DNA of 19,625 nt from M1-B18 sp048264125 (GCA_048264125.1 JBLXDM010000021.1:1-19625); one strand, 5' to 3'; counted from the first letter of the stretch, positions 6,509 to 15,127 are shown. Numbers and translations: made by a program. The notes: generated from the letters alone by a model not told the origin.

Positions 6509-7450
6509 CTAATCTATAGCCCTGAGTCCCTCAGCTATTATAGGCTGGTTAAGATACTCAACCCTTGGCTTAAAATTCAGCTCCTCCAATATTCTCATAT
6601 AGTTTTCCTCGGATTCAGGCTGCTTATTTCCTCTAAGTATTGCCACCAGCATCGCTTCGATAACATTTGTCCCGAAGGATCTTCCCTCCAGCTCAGGAGT
6701 TGTTGTCACCAACAGCGCCACCCCTCTAGCCCTAAGCTCCTCTACATCCTCCCTTGTGACAGTATTCGTTATTATCGTCTTGTTCTTCATGTCTTCAGGC
6801 ATAAATCTCCTGATATAATGATAGTCGCCGGCGATAATATCTGACTGCTGATAATGCCGAATTAGCCTTGTAGCATTGTTTTCCTTTTGCTTATCTCCTG
6901 TAGGATATAACAGGGTAAAGGGCAGCCTGCATGCGATTGGCGCTACAGCTCTGGCTACATACCGAAGAGTCCTTAGGGAGTACATCGGTATATTCAGTCC
7001 TAAGGCAAACATTAAATCTCCTATTACTAGCTCAGAATTGTAAGCCGCCAGCGACTCAGCCATCCCAAATCTATCCATTGCAGAGGTTATAAGCACCCTC
7101 TTACCTTCAAAATCTATAATTTTATTTTTCGCCAGATAATCTATTACACTTCTCTCTAGAGTATTCTTCAGTCCCGAACCATCCAGCATTGGGGTTTTAA
7201 CCGCAGCCGCCTTGATTTTTTTTGCATCATTTATTACATACCGCCTTTTACCTGCCCACAGATATAAATCTATGCCCCCCATGCCAAAGGCATCTATTCT
7301 GCCATCTAGAGACCTTATTAATTCTAATGCCCTTTCGAGACTGGCATCTGTACCTATTCTTTCAATCTCAAACTCCTCACCATGAAAGCTTATAGAAACC
7401 CTGTGGTCTCTGACGGAGCTCCCAAGACTAACACTTACAACCCTCTTCAT
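6509..7450 (-). CDS. Quinate 5-dehydrogenase-like protein, function uncertain
   Basis: A 313-residue cytoplasmic protein of a family seen in clostridia under the name quinate 5-dehydrogenase. Recognisable stretches are RVVSVSLGSSVRDH near the N-terminus, AFGMGGIDLYLW (about 52-63), DGSGLKNTLE (about 90-99), a Rossmann-like GKRVLITSAMDRFGMAE in the middle and TTTPELEGRSFGTNVIEA near the end. I see no classical shikimate dehydrogenase motif set, so the enzyme name is a family label rather than evidence. I chose the ATG at 7450 because GGAGGG lies 7-8 nt upstream; a start at 7513 would add 21 residues without a comparable site. It follows dusB by 76 bp and is probably co-transcribed with it. Confidence 0.75.
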   Translation of the reverse strand: MKRVVSVSLGSSVRDHRVSISFHGEEFEIERIGTDASLERALELIRSLDGRIDAFGMGGIDLYLWAGKRRYVINDAKKIKAAAVKTPMLDGSGLKNTLERSVIDYLAKNKIIDFEGKRVLITSAMDRFGMAESLAAYNSELVIGDLMFALGLNIPMYSLRTLRYVARAVAPIACRLPFTLLYPTGDKQKENNATRLIRHYQQSDIIAGDYHYIRRFMPEDMKNKTIITNTVTREDVEELRARGVALLVTTTPELEGRSFGTNVIEAMLVAILRGNKQPESEENYMRILEELNFKPRVEYLNQPIIAEGLRAID

Positions 7451-7526
7451 GTGTGTCCCTCCGTAAATTAAAATATCATTTACTATTATTGCCATAATGC
7501 GGGGCTTATACATGCGAATGCTTACT

Positions 7527-8492
7527 TTAGCTATTGTTTGCTGAATATTCCTCTAGCATTTCTTTAAGTGTGCTATAGCTCTCAACCCTATTAATCTGAT
7601 TCCTCAATTGCGCAGAGTTTTTAGAACCCTTCATATACCACGCTATATGCTTTCTCATTTCTCTTATTGCCACATATTCTCCCTTAGCCTCCATCACCAG
7701 GTCCATATGCTTCATAGCCACAGCTACCCTTTCCCCTATAGAAGGCTCCTGCATATGCTGGCCTGTTTCAACAAAATGCTTAATTTGTTTAAATATCCAG
7801 GGATTACCCTGTGCACCTCTACCTACCATAATACCATCACAGTGGGTTTGCTTTAGCAACTCCTCCGCATCTAAAGCTGAAAATACATCGCCGTTACCGA
7901 TAACAGGAATGCCTACTGCCCCCTTAACCTCAGTAATAATCGACCAATCCGCTTTGCCGGAATAGAATTCCTCTCTGGTTCTCCCATGAAGGGTTACTGC
8001 ACTGCCTCCGCTGTCTTCAATAATCTTGGCCATTTCAACTGCATTGATGCTGTTGTCGTCCCAGCCCTTTCTTATCTTTACGGTTACAGGCTTAACCGAC
8101 TCCTTGACAACTGCTTTAATTACCTCCCCAGCCAGTCTAGGGTTTTTCATTAGGGCGCTACCATCACCATTTCTCACAATTTTAGGGGTGGGGCAGCCCA
8201 TATTTATGTCTAGTATTATGTTTTCCCTATCATTCAAGGTATATGCCGCCCTACCCATAATATCAGGATCAGAGCCGAAAATTTGTATTGCCACCGGCTT
8301 TTCTCTCTCATCAATTGCCAGCAGCTCCTCTGTTTTGTAGTCACCATAATATAGACCCTTTGCGCTGACCATTTCCGTATATACCATGCCACAGCCCATT
8401 TTCTTGCACATAAGCCTGAAGGGCAGGTCCGTCACTCCCGCCATAGGAGCCAAGAAAACATTGCCGGATATTGTTTGATTGCCTATTTTCAT
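7527..8492 (-). CDS. dusB: tRNA-dihydrouridine synthase B
   Basis: FMN-dependent TIM-barrel enzyme that reduces uridine to dihydrouridine in the D-loop of tRNA. The 321 residues match DusB length. The N-terminal LAPMAGVTDLPFR (14-26) contacts FMN. The catalytic cysteine is C100 in NMGCPTPK, followed by NGDGSALM. TLHGRTREE (about 167-175) and MVGRGAQGNPW complete the barrel signature, and a C-terminal helical tRNA-binding region follows. GAGGTG lies about 9 nt before the ATG. The order dusB, (quinate dehydrogenase-like), greA, lysS is a common clostridial arrangement. Confidence 0.97.
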   Translation of the reverse strand: MKIGNQTISGNVFLAPMAGVTDLPFRLMCKKMGCGMVYTEMVSAKGLYYGDYKTEELLAIDEREKPVAIQIFGSDPDIMGRAAYTLNDRENIILDINMGCPTPKIVRNGDGSALMKNPRLAGEVIKAVVKESVKPVTVKIRKGWDDNSINAVEMAKIIEDSGGSAVTLHGRTREEFYSGKADWSIITEVKGAVGIPVIGNGDVFSALDAEELLKQTHCDGIMVGRGAQGNPWIFKQIKHFVETGQHMQEPSIGERVAVAMKHMDLVMEAKGEYVAIREMRKHIAWYMKGSKNSAQLRNQINRVESYSTLKEMLEEYSANNS

Positions 8493-8709
8493 AAGATTTC
8501 ACCTCATAACTAAAGCTCAAGCTAATTTATATAATTCCCCTTTTAGTGTCATTTATTATAGCACTAAATCGGGAGGTTTTTCTCATTAAAGTATTCGACC
8601 TTCAAGCAGGGGTTCCTCCTTTGTACCTAGAGAATATAGAGGAAGCCAGAGTCGCGCATTATGAACTGACTTTTTACATTTAATATAATACTAAAAGTCA
8701 GTGAATACT
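8493..8709. other. dusB upstream region
   Basis: Non-coding. A TATAAT lies on the minus strand at 8560-8555, about 65 bp before dusB, but the hexamer 17 bp upstream of it is poor, so a dusB promoter here is only possible. Farther out, a 10-bp inverted repeat (ACTGACTTTT at 8665-8674 and AAAAGTCAGT at 8693-8702) directly abuts repeat copy 2. I see no gene in this stretch. Confidence 0.4.
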
Positions 8710-8871
8710 AGCGCCTTGCATCATCTAAAAAATAGTATACGGTCTGAGGAAAATTTTCATAGAACAAGGCGGAGGAGGAAGGAATATCGAGCTATATTGC
8801 GACCGACGACAACGCAGTGCTATAGAAATTTAACCAGAGCTAATCTATATTTTTAGGTGATGCAAGGTGCT
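8710..8871. repeat. Structured dispersed repeat, copy 2
   Basis: A 162-bp element in the same orientation as copy 1. Its outer arms (8710-8734 and 8848-8871, starting AGCGCCTTGCATCATC) pair over about 24 bp with two G-U pairs and one bulged A, but have little sequence in common with the arms of copy 1 beyond CCTTG. The 54-bp core (8764-8817) differs from copy 1 at three positions only. Next to the core, copy 2 pairs TAG with CTA where copy 1 pairs AGG with CCT. Confidence 0.85.
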
Positions 8872-8917
8872 GGGCAGGGAAGTTTTCTTCTATATCCTCC
8901 TCCTCTACTCCACATAT

Positions 8918-8949
8918 AAAAATCAAGCCTTCCGAGGGGCTTGATTTTT
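8918..8949 (-). terminator. Terminator after coaX
   Basis: Perfect 12-bp stem AAAAATCAAGCC / GGCTTGATTTTT with an 8-nt loop, starting 7 bp beyond the coaX stop on the minus strand. The T tract is part of the 3' arm. It ends the panT-coaX transcript. Confidence 0.88.
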
Positions 8950-8956
8950 AGTATTA

Positions 8957-9745
8957 CTATTTTTTATTGCTTCTTTCCTCTTGATTTCTACTGTATATTA
9001 TTCTCAGGCCATCTAAGGTCAATAGCTTGTCCACAACATGAATATACTCTGTTTCACTGGCTATCAGAGAGGATAAGCCACCAGTAGCTATTACCTTTAT
9101 ACTTTCACTCTTCAATTCCTGCATCATTTTTTTAATAATATATTCCACCAAACCAACATAACCGTAGATGACCCCTGATTGAATACTATTTACGGTGTTT
9201 TTACAGATAACCTTGCCAGGCTTAACCAGCTCCACCCTTGGCAGCTTAGCTGCTCTTTGAAATAGAGCCTCACTTGCTATTTTTATCCCAGGTGCTATAG
9301 TGCCTCCTAAATAGTCGCCGGAAGCCGCAATAGCACAGAAGGTAGTTGCAGTTCCAAAATCTACAATTATAAGTGGGCCTCCATATTTTTCAAAGGCCGC
9401 TACAGCATTCACGATTCTATCGGCTCCCACCTGCTTTGGATTATCATACTTAATGTTCATTCCCGTTTTAATACCAGGACCAACCACAAGGGGCTCTACA
9501 TTAAAAAATTTTCTAACAGCATGCTCCAAAGAATACATTATATTAGGTACAACCGATGATATAATAACATCCTTTATAACGTTGGGATCCCACTTACCAT
9601 ATAGGAATAGCTGGTTAATCAGCATACCGTATTCATCGGAGGTCTTTTCCTTGTCTGTAGCAATACGCCAGGAATCCACTAATTGGTCTTCATCATAGAT
9701 ACCCAGTACAATATTTGTATTACCGACATCAAATACCAAAAGCAT
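8957..9745 (-). CDS. coaX: Type III pantothenate kinase
   Basis: Phosphorylates pantothenate to 4'-phosphopantothenate, the first step of coenzyme A synthesis. It belongs to the ASKHA fold and needs a monovalent cation. The 262 residues match the family. Motifs seen: phosphate-binding DVGNTN (6-11), GADR (107-110) with catalytic D109, and DFGTATTF (129-136). GGTI and GGL stretches follow toward the C-terminus. An AAGGTG site lies just before the ATG. It starts 35 bp after the ECF S component gene, which suggests uptake and activation of pantothenate in one operon. Confidence 0.97.
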   Translation of the reverse strand: MLLVFDVGNTNIVLGIYDEDQLVDSWRIATDKEKTSDEYGMLINQLFLYGKWDPNVIKDVIISSVVPNIMYSLEHAVRKFFNVEPLVVGPGIKTGMNIKYDNPKQVGADRIVNAVAAFEKYGGPLIIVDFGTATTFCAIAASGDYLGGTIAPGIKIASEALFQRAAKLPRVELVKPGKVICKNTVNSIQSGVIYGYVGLVEYIIKKMMQELKSESIKVIATGGLSSLIASETEYIHVVDKLLTLDGLRIIYSRNQEERSNKK

Positions 9746-9780
9746 TTCTTCACCTTCTTCTGTCGTTTTGTTACCTCTTC

Positions 9781-10287
9781 TTAGTATAGGAATTTTTTTG
9801 ATGCTTTAATAACAGCATACACAATTATAGATGAAATTGCAACCTCTGCAAGACCATTTGTTGATGCAATCCCCAGTACTGCCGCCTTGGGTAAATAACC
9901 CCTAAGGTATATCATTCCCAAGACACCGCCGGTATTTGTTGCGGTCCCCACAATAGCTGCTGCCACTGAGTTTTTTGTATACTTATAGGTATAGTAGCTT
10001 GTAATCCCTATTAAAAGTCTAGGTGCTACAGACACCAAAGGGTCTAAGAAAAAGGGGCTTGTGGCCCTCATAAAGCTGCTGACACCAAAAATCAGTCCAA
10101 CGAAAAAGCCAACTACAGGACCACCTAAGATCCCACCTACAATAGCCGGTATATGCATAGTGGTAGCATTTACACCTGGAAAAAAGGGCAGAGGAATGTA
10201 CCCTATAGGCGTCATGCTTATGACCACCGAGAAGGCTCCTAGGATTCCTGCGAGGGTCATCATTTTTACGGACAATCTTTTTTTCAT
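9781..10287 (-). CDS. panT: ECF transporter S component, probably for pantothenate
   Basis: Integral membrane substrate-binding subunit of an energy-coupling factor importer; 168 residues with about five or six hydrophobic helices (for example AGILGAFSVVISM, VVGFFVGLIFGVSSF, AEVAISSIIVYAVI). Its energising subunits are not in the window, as expected for group II ECF systems with a shared module. Placement 35 bp upstream of coaX points to pantothenate or a precursor; the symbol rests on that context rather than on substrate residues. GGAGGTG precedes the ATG by 7 nt. A 6-bp TCCGGT / ACCGGA dyad (10302-10325) overlaps the leader just upstream of the binding site. Confidence 0.8.
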   Translation of the reverse strand: MKKRLSVKMMTLAGILGAFSVVISMTPIGYIPLPFFPGVNATTMHIPAIVGGILGGPVVGFFVGLIFGVSSFMRATSPFFLDPLVSVAPRLLIGITSYYTYKYTKNSVAAAIVGTATNTGGVLGMIYLRGYLPKAAVLGIASTNGLAEVAISSIIVYAVIKASKKFLY

Positions 10288-10383
10288 ACATGCACCTCCG
10301 TTCCGGTTCCAAAATAGATACCGGACTCCTTTAATTTTACTCGCCTTGTTGTGTCTGGCTCATTCGATACCAGCAGAGCAGGA

Positions 10384-11214
10384 CTATTTACTTAATTGCT
10401 CAGCCTCTTCACGAAGCCTTTCTATAAGGTTATATAGATTTTGAGTAACCTCTTTTATTTCATATATTGATCCCGCCTGTTGCTGAGAGGCCTTTTCTAT
10501 TTTGTAAACCTCCTCAGACATGTTGCCGCTGGTCATCTGAAGTCCTCCAACGATGGCTTCAATTTTTTCCATAGATTCCTTAGTAGATATCGCCAGCTTT
10601 CTTATTTCCTCCGCCACCACATTAAAGCCCTTCCCCAGCTCTCCAAGACGAGCAGCCTCTATAGAAGCGTTTAATCCCAAAAGGTTGGTTTGATTAGAGA
10701 TTTTCTTTACAATGTTGGTTATATCCTGACTTTTTTGAGTCTGATCTAATACCAGCTTTGTCAATTGGCTAAGGTCAACACCTACTGAGGTCAGGCTTTC
10801 TGAGGCAGCTGCTATCTCCTGTGTGGAGGCGTTTAGATGGGTTATTTCTTGAAATATAGATTCCGCCATAGTAAATAGCCTGTCCTGCTTTTCGATGGAC
10901 TGAAGGAAGCATACACCGCCAACAACGGTTCCGTTTTCATATACCGGAATTGCTACCGCTATATAAGGGAAGCCAAAAACCTCACTGTCCATCTGTCTTA
11001 TGAGCCTTTTCTTATCCTTCATTGCCTCTGCTACGGCAGTGCCGCCTTTGACAGGATCCCCCGGCTTAACTGGAAAAACAATATCCTTTCCGGGAATATA
11101 GCATACATATTCTTCTAGGCTTGTTATTGCAATAGAGAGGTCCTCAACATGCAGCTCCCGAAGCAGGGGAGCAACCTTGGTAAAAGCCTCCAGAATACTA
11201 GGTATAGTAGACAT
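10384..11214 (-). CDS. Soluble methyl-accepting chemotaxis-like protein
   Basis: A 276-residue protein with no signal peptide or membrane segment. Residues 1-125 form a small sensor-like domain (YIAVAIPVYENGTVVGGVCF suggests a PAS/Cache-like sheet). Residues 126-276 are a shortened MCP signalling coiled coil whose conserved hairpin tip is visible at 174-206 (NQTNLLGLNASIEAAR, then GFNVVAEEIRKLA). The tip should bind CheA and CheW, so this would be a cytoplasmic receptor; the ligand is unknown. GGAG lies 8 nt before the ATG. It has its own sigma-70-type promoter, and there is no clear terminator before the panT-coaX pair 97 bp downstream, so read-through is possible. Confidence 0.88.
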   Translation of the reverse strand: MSTIPSILEAFTKVAPLLRELHVEDLSIAITSLEEYVCYIPGKDIVFPVKPGDPVKGGTAVAEAMKDKKRLIRQMDSEVFGFPYIAVAIPVYENGTVVGGVCFLQSIEKQDRLFTMAESIFQEITHLNASTQEIAAASESLTSVGVDLSQLTKLVLDQTQKSQDITNIVKKISNQTNLLGLNASIEAARLGELGKGFNVVAEEIRKLAISTKESMEKIEAIVGGLQMTSGNMSEEVYKIEKASQQQAGSIYEIKEVTQNLYNLIERLREEAEQLSK

Positions 11215-11244
11215 ATAATCAGCTCCTTCATTTAATATATGTTA

Positions 11245-11273
11245 ATTATATTCACTCCACAGCATTTACTCAA
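11245..11273 (-). promoter_or_regulatory. Sigma-70-type promoter for the chemoreceptor gene
   Basis: Minus strand: TTGAGT (11273-11268), 17 bp, TATAAT (11250-11245), about 30 bp before the ATG. The -10 is perfect; the -35 matches at four of six positions. Confidence 0.6.
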
Positions 11274-11354
11274 CAGTACAATTGGTCTAATTCGAGTAAA
11301 ATTGACATAATTCACTTTATTTTTTTACTGCGGAAATATAAATAACTAAAAAAT

Positions 11355-11389
11355 GACTCTAATTGTATCGGCTACATACAATTAGAGTC
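11355..11389 (-). terminator. Terminator of the ketone-body operon
   Basis: A 13-bp perfect stem (GACTCTAATTGTA / TACAATTAGAGTC) with a 9-nt loop, followed on the minus strand by ATTTTTTAG. It lies about 57 bp past the stop of the dehydrogenase. A 20-bp palindrome (AAAAGCTAATATTAGCTTTT, 11416-11435) between the two may act as a first, weaker stop or RNA 3' end. Confidence 0.88.
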
Positions 11390-11445
11390 TAAAAACATGT
11401 TTAAGGGCTTTATTCAAAAGCTAATATTAGCTTTTAAATCAAATC

Positions 11446-12186
11446 TTATAGTACTACACCGCCATCTACGCTTAAAACTGTACCAGTTACAAATTTTGCT
11501 TCATCTGATGCTAAATATAAGAATGCATTTGCAATATCAGATGTATCTCCCAGTAATCCTAATGGAGACTTACCCTTCATTGTATCAAGAACTTTTTCAG
11601 GCATCTTAGCAGTCATTTCAGTCATAATAAATCCAGGTGCAACTGCATTAACTCTAATACCCTTTCGTCCCAATTCCTTAGACCAAGTCTTAGTCATACC
11701 AATAACACCAAATTTAGTTGCAGCGTAGTTAGTTTGACCAAAGTTACCATATACCCCTACTACTGAGGATACATTGATGATAACACCTTTATTTTGCTCT
11801 GCCATGATTTTAGCAGCAGCTTGACCACAATTGTAAACGCCCTTAAGGTTTACTGCGATTACATTGTCAAATTGTGTTTCAGTCATTTTTAGTAATTGAG
11901 CGTCTGCTGTGATTCCTGCGTTATTTACTAATACATCTATTGAACCGAAGTGCTCCTTTACTTTATCCATAGCTTCGTTAACAGCAGCTGCGTCAACTAC
12001 ATCGGCTACTATGCCAAGTACCTCGGTACCCTTAGCCTTTAATTCAGCTACAACAGCATCAACCTCTTCATTTGATCTGCCCCAAACAACTACCTTTGCA
12101 CCTTCTTCAGCAAATCTCATTATTGAAGCCTTACCTATACCTGAAGTAGAACCCGTAACAATAGCTACTTTATCTTTTAATCTCAT
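11446..12186 (-). CDS. Short-chain dehydrogenase, probably 3-hydroxybutyrate dehydrogenase or acetoacetyl-CoA reductase
   Basis: Classical SDR of 246 residues. The nucleotide-binding loop TGSTSGIG is at 11-18, NNAG at 88-91, and the catalytic residues are S141, Y154 and K158 (YAATK). It resembles FabG and PhaB. The neighbours are a thiolase, CoA-transferase and GntP permease rather than fatty-acid synthesis genes. That favours interconversion of 3-hydroxybutyrate and acetoacetate, or their CoA esters, over a role in lipid synthesis. GGAGG lies about 9 nt before the ATG. It is the last gene of the operon, 27 bp after the permease. Exact substrate and cofactor cannot be read from the sequence. 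Confidence 0.88.
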   Translation of the reverse strand: MRLKDKVAIVTGSTSGIGKASIMRFAEEGAKVVVWGRSNEEVDAVVAELKAKGTEVLGIVADVVDAAAVNEAMDKVKEHFGSIDVLVNNAGITADAQLLKMTETQFDNVIAVNLKGVYNCGQAAAKIMAEQNKGVIINVSSVVGVYGNFGQTNYAATKFGVIGMTKTWSKELGRKGIRVNAVAPGFIMTEMTAKMPEKVLDTMKGKSPLGLLGDTSDIANAFLYLASDEAKFVTGTVLSVDGGVVL

Positions 12187-12213
12187 TTTACTACGCCTCC
12201 AATATATTATTGA

Positions 12214-13497
12214 TTATATTAAACCAATACTAGCTAATATAATACCTGCCACAACCGCTAATGTAGGAATAGCTGTTGCCACCATAAAGATATCCTTATA
12301 AGAATCCTTATGTGTCATAGCAGTTACTGCTAGTAATGTTAATACCGCACCGTTGTGAGGTAATGTATCAAGACCACCTGAGGATAATGAAGCAATTCTA
12401 TGGAAGGCAGCCGGTGGAATACCAGTTGATGCTGCTAATTCCATATACTTTTCGCCAAGAGCTGCAAGGGCAATACCCATACCGCCTGAAGCTGAGCCTG
12501 TTGCACCCGCAAGAATATTAACTGCAACTGCCTCAGAGATCAATGGATTTCCTTTGATGCCTAATACTAAATCAGTTAATTGAGCAAAGCCAGGTACCGC
12601 TCTAACTACTGCACCGAAACCAACTGCAGCACTTGTATTTATGATTGCAAGAACAGAGCTTGCTGCACCTGAGTTAACTGTAGCTACCAGCTTTGGTAAA
12701 CGCTTGAAGTTTAATATAATACTTACTGCAATACCTGCTACTAAGGATTCTATGATATGGAATTCTAATACATTTAATAAAACGATAACAGTTACCAGCG
12801 GTAGTAATGATAAATAAGGATTTGGTAATGCTGCTGCATCAATTTCTTCAACCTTTTCATTTAATTCAATGAAAAATTCACCTGCTGCAGTTCTCTTCTT
12901 CTCACTATAGCTCATCCAAAGAAGACCTACCCCCAGCATGATTGCTGTACCAACAAGACCCATAATAGGCGCTGCGGTTGGAGTTGTACCGAAGTAATCT
13001 ATCGGTATAAGGTTTTGAATCTGTGGTGATCCAGGAAGTGCAGTCATTGTAAAGGTAAAGGAACCTAAAGCAATTGCACCTGGAATTAATTTTCTTGAAA
13101 TATTTGCTTCTCTAAATAAAGCGATTGCTAATGGATACATTGCGAAAACAACAACGAATAATGAAATACCGCCATAGGTTAATACTGCGCAACCCATTAC
13201 AACTGCTAATATTGCTCTCTTTTTTCCGATTAAGCCAACAACCCAATGGGCAACTGACTTAGCAGCACCGGATTCGTCCATAATCTTACCAAATACTGCT
13301 CCAAGCATAAATACCGGGAACCAAGATTTAGTAAAGCCAACAAAGCCAGTCATGTAGGATTCTGTATAAGCCGGAATAAGTTCAAGACCGCCGAAAACAG
13401 CTACTACCAAAGCGCACACAGGTGCAACCCAAATAATTGACATTCCTCTGTAGGCTAGATACATTAGTAATGCAAGACCAATTATAATACCTAACAT
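12214..13497 (-). CDS. GntP family permease, probably for 3-hydroxybutyrate or a related short acid
   Basis: Polytopic inner-membrane carrier of 427 residues with about 12 hydrophobic segments. GntP-family features include the N-terminal GIIIGLALLMYLAYRG, the GAVFGKIMDESGAAKSVA stretch (about 67-84), TALPGSPQIQN in the middle and GGLDTLPHNGAVLTLL near the C-terminus. Family members carry gluconate or other hydroxy acids with protons or ions. Its place between a CoA-transferase and a hydroxyacid-type dehydrogenase suggests 3-hydroxybutyrate, acetoacetate or another short carboxylate. GGGAGG precedes the ATG; the gap to the CoA-transferase is 21 bp, so the genes are co-transcribed. Confidence 0.9.
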   Translation of the reverse strand: MLGIIIGLALLMYLAYRGMSIIWVAPVCALVVAVFGGLELIPAYTESYMTGFVGFTKSWFPVFMLGAVFGKIMDESGAAKSVAHWVVGLIGKKRAILAVVMGCAVLTYGGISLFVVVFAMYPLAIALFREANISRKLIPGAIALGSFTFTMTALPGSPQIQNLIPIDYFGTTPTAAPIMGLVGTAIMLGVGLLWMSYSEKKRTAAGEFFIELNEKVEEIDAAALPNPYLSLLPLVTVIVLLNVLEFHIIESLVAGIAVSIILNFKRLPKLVATVNSGAASSVLAIINTSAAVGFGAVVRAVPGFAQLTDLVLGIKGNPLISEAVAVNILAGATGSASGGMGIALAALGEKYMELAASTGIPPAAFHRIASLSSGGLDTLPHNGAVLTLLAVTAMTHKDSYKDIFMVATAIPTLAVVAGIILASIGLI

Positions 13498-13518
13498 TTT
13501 GTTTCCTCCCTTTTCGTT

Positions 13519-15072
13519 TTAGATTTTTAATCCCATTTTTTCATCCTTAAATATTCTCACATCCATGATCTTTAGGTCAGGACTAATTGATGGCTCAAAT
13601 TCCATTTGCTCAAGTACATCCTTCTTTAGGTCAACCCCAGGTGCGATTTCAGTAAGCACTAATCCAGTATCGTTTAATTCAAATACTGCTCTTTCAGTTA
13701 TATATAGTACAGTTTGCTCCACCTCTAAGGCATATTTTCCACTGAAGGTTATTTGCTCAACATTCTTTAAGAACTTTTTAACCTTACCCTCTTGCTTAAT
13801 ATTAAGAACGCCGTCCTTAACCTCAACTTCCAAGCCTCCGGCAGTAAAGGTACCACAGAATATCACCTTCTTAGCATTTTGGGTGATATTAATAAATCCA
13901 CCTGCTCCGGCAATCTTAGGACCAAATTTACTTACGTTTATATTTCCAACAGTATCACATTGAGCTAAGCCAAGGAATGCAACATCCAATCCGCCACCGT
14001 CGTAGAAGTCGAACTGGTATGGCTGGTCAATTATCGCCTCTGCATTTATTGCAGCACCAAAGCTAAGTCCTCCTGCAGGGATACCACCAATTGGTCCCGG
14101 CTCAACGGTTAGGATCATTTCATTACCTACGCCCTCTTCATTGGCGACTACTGCAACACCCTCTGGCATACCAATACCTAGGTTTACTATTGCGCTTGGT
14201 ACAAGCTCCATTGCAGCCCTTCTTGAGATTACCTTTCGCTCATCCAGTTCCATAGGCTTTACTGAGTTAACAGGTACTCTTATTGCTCCTGTATAGCTTG
14301 CATTATATTGCTCTGCAAAGGTTTGCATGTGATTCTTCATATCCTTAACCTCTACAATTGTGTCTACATATATTCCCGGCACCTTTACCAGCTTAGGATC
14401 AAGAGTACCATTCTTAACAATTTTTTCTACTTGAACAATTACCTTGCCGCCTGAGTTCTTGCATGCCTGTGCAATTGAAAGAACCTCCAGTGATCCGGCT
14501 TCCTTCTCCATTGTAACGTTACCATTTTCATCGGCATAGGTGCCTCTGATAAAGGCGAAATCTATTGGAAATGCCTTGTAAAGTAAATATTCCTTGCCTG
14601 AAACCTCTATAACCTCAACAATATCCTCTTTCGTCACATCGTTTAATTTTCCGCCCTCTACTCTTGGGTCCACGAAGGTCTTTAAGCCAACCTTAGTAAT
14701 GGTTCCGGGCTTATGAGCAGCAATATCTCTAAATAAATGTGATATGGCTCCCTGTGGAAGATTATAGGCCTCAACCTTGTTTTCAAAGGCTAATTTTTGA
14801 ATTTTAGGTACAAGTCCCCAGTGGCCTCCTATTACCCTTTTAAGAAGTCCTTCATGACCTAGGTGGTTCAAGCCTCTGTCCTTGCCATCACCTTGTCCTG
14901 CTGCATATACTAACGTTAAGTTTCGAGGCTCTCCCCCTTCAAGAAAACGTTTCTCAAGTGCAATTTCTAATTCCTCCGGAACCGCATTACCAACAAAGCC
15001 GGCTGTCGCCAGTGTGCTGTCTGATTTTATTAGCTTTACTGCTTCATCGGCATTCATAAATTTTGGTGCCAA
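13519..15072 (-). CDS. Acyl-CoA:acetate/3-ketoacid CoA-transferase, fused alpha-beta
   Basis: Family I CoA-transferase of 517 residues in which alpha (about 1-260) and beta (about 280-517) halves are fused, as in YdiF. The predicted catalytic glutamate is E324 in TVEPGPIGG, with NLGIGMPEG (297-305) before it and GAGGF (389-393) after it. It moves CoA between acetate and acetoacetate or other short acids through a glutamyl-CoA thioester. The start is TTG at 15072: GGAGG lies 8 nt upstream, whereas the first in-frame ATG (15057) is about 23 nt from it. A perfect -24/-12 promoter lies about 40 bp upstream. First gene of the CoA-transferase, permease, dehydrogenase operon. Confidence 0.93.
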   Translation of the reverse strand: MAPKFMNADEAVKLIKSDSTLATAGFVGNAVPEELEIALEKRFLEGGEPRNLTLVYAAGQGDGKDRGLNHLGHEGLLKRVIGGHWGLVPKIQKLAFENKVEAYNLPQGAISHLFRDIAAHKPGTITKVGLKTFVDPRVEGGKLNDVTKEDIVEVIEVSGKEYLLYKAFPIDFAFIRGTYADENGNVTMEKEAGSLEVLSIAQACKNSGGKVIVQVEKIVKNGTLDPKLVKVPGIYVDTIVEVKDMKNHMQTFAEQYNASYTGAIRVPVNSVKPMELDERKVISRRAAMELVPSAIVNLGIGMPEGVAVVANEEGVGNEMILTVEPGPIGGIPAGGLSFGAAINAEAIIDQPYQFDFYDGGGLDVAFLGLAQCDTVGNINVSKFGPKIAGAGGFINITQNAKKVIFCGTFTAGGLEVEVKDGVLNIKQEGKVKKFLKNVEQITFSGKYALEVEQTVLYITERAVFELNDTGLVLTEIAPGVDLKKDVLEQMEFEPSISPDLKIMDVRIFKDEKMGLKI

Positions 15073-15110
15073 ATTAAAAACCTCCTTCCATGATATTACT
15101 AAATTATTAT

Positions 15111-15127
15111 TGCAATATTTGTGCCAA
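15111..15127 (-). promoter_or_regulatory. Sigma-54 promoter for the CoA-transferase operon
   Basis: Minus strand TTGGCACAAATATTGCA: TGGCAC (-24), five bases, TTGCA (-12), a full match to the sigma-54 consensus TGGCAYRNNNNTTGCW. The predicted start near 15100 leaves a leader of about 28 nt before the TTG codon. It needs an AAA+ activator; the gene for one lies directly upstream. Confidence 0.88.

Noticed and set aside
6509..7513. Longer quinate dehydrogenase-like protein starting at 7513
   Set aside because: The extra 21 residues are not family-like, whereas the ATG at 7450 has a strong GGAGGG and begins the conserved MKRVVSVSLG.
10019..10312. 97-residue minus-strand frame overlapping panT
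   Set aside because: It runs in another frame of panT; its Cys-, Arg- and Trp-rich composition is that of a shadow frame.
12301..12909. Plus-strand frames opposite the metabolic genes
   Set aside because: All lie antisense to clear conserved genes, have no ribosome binding sites and no family resemblance.
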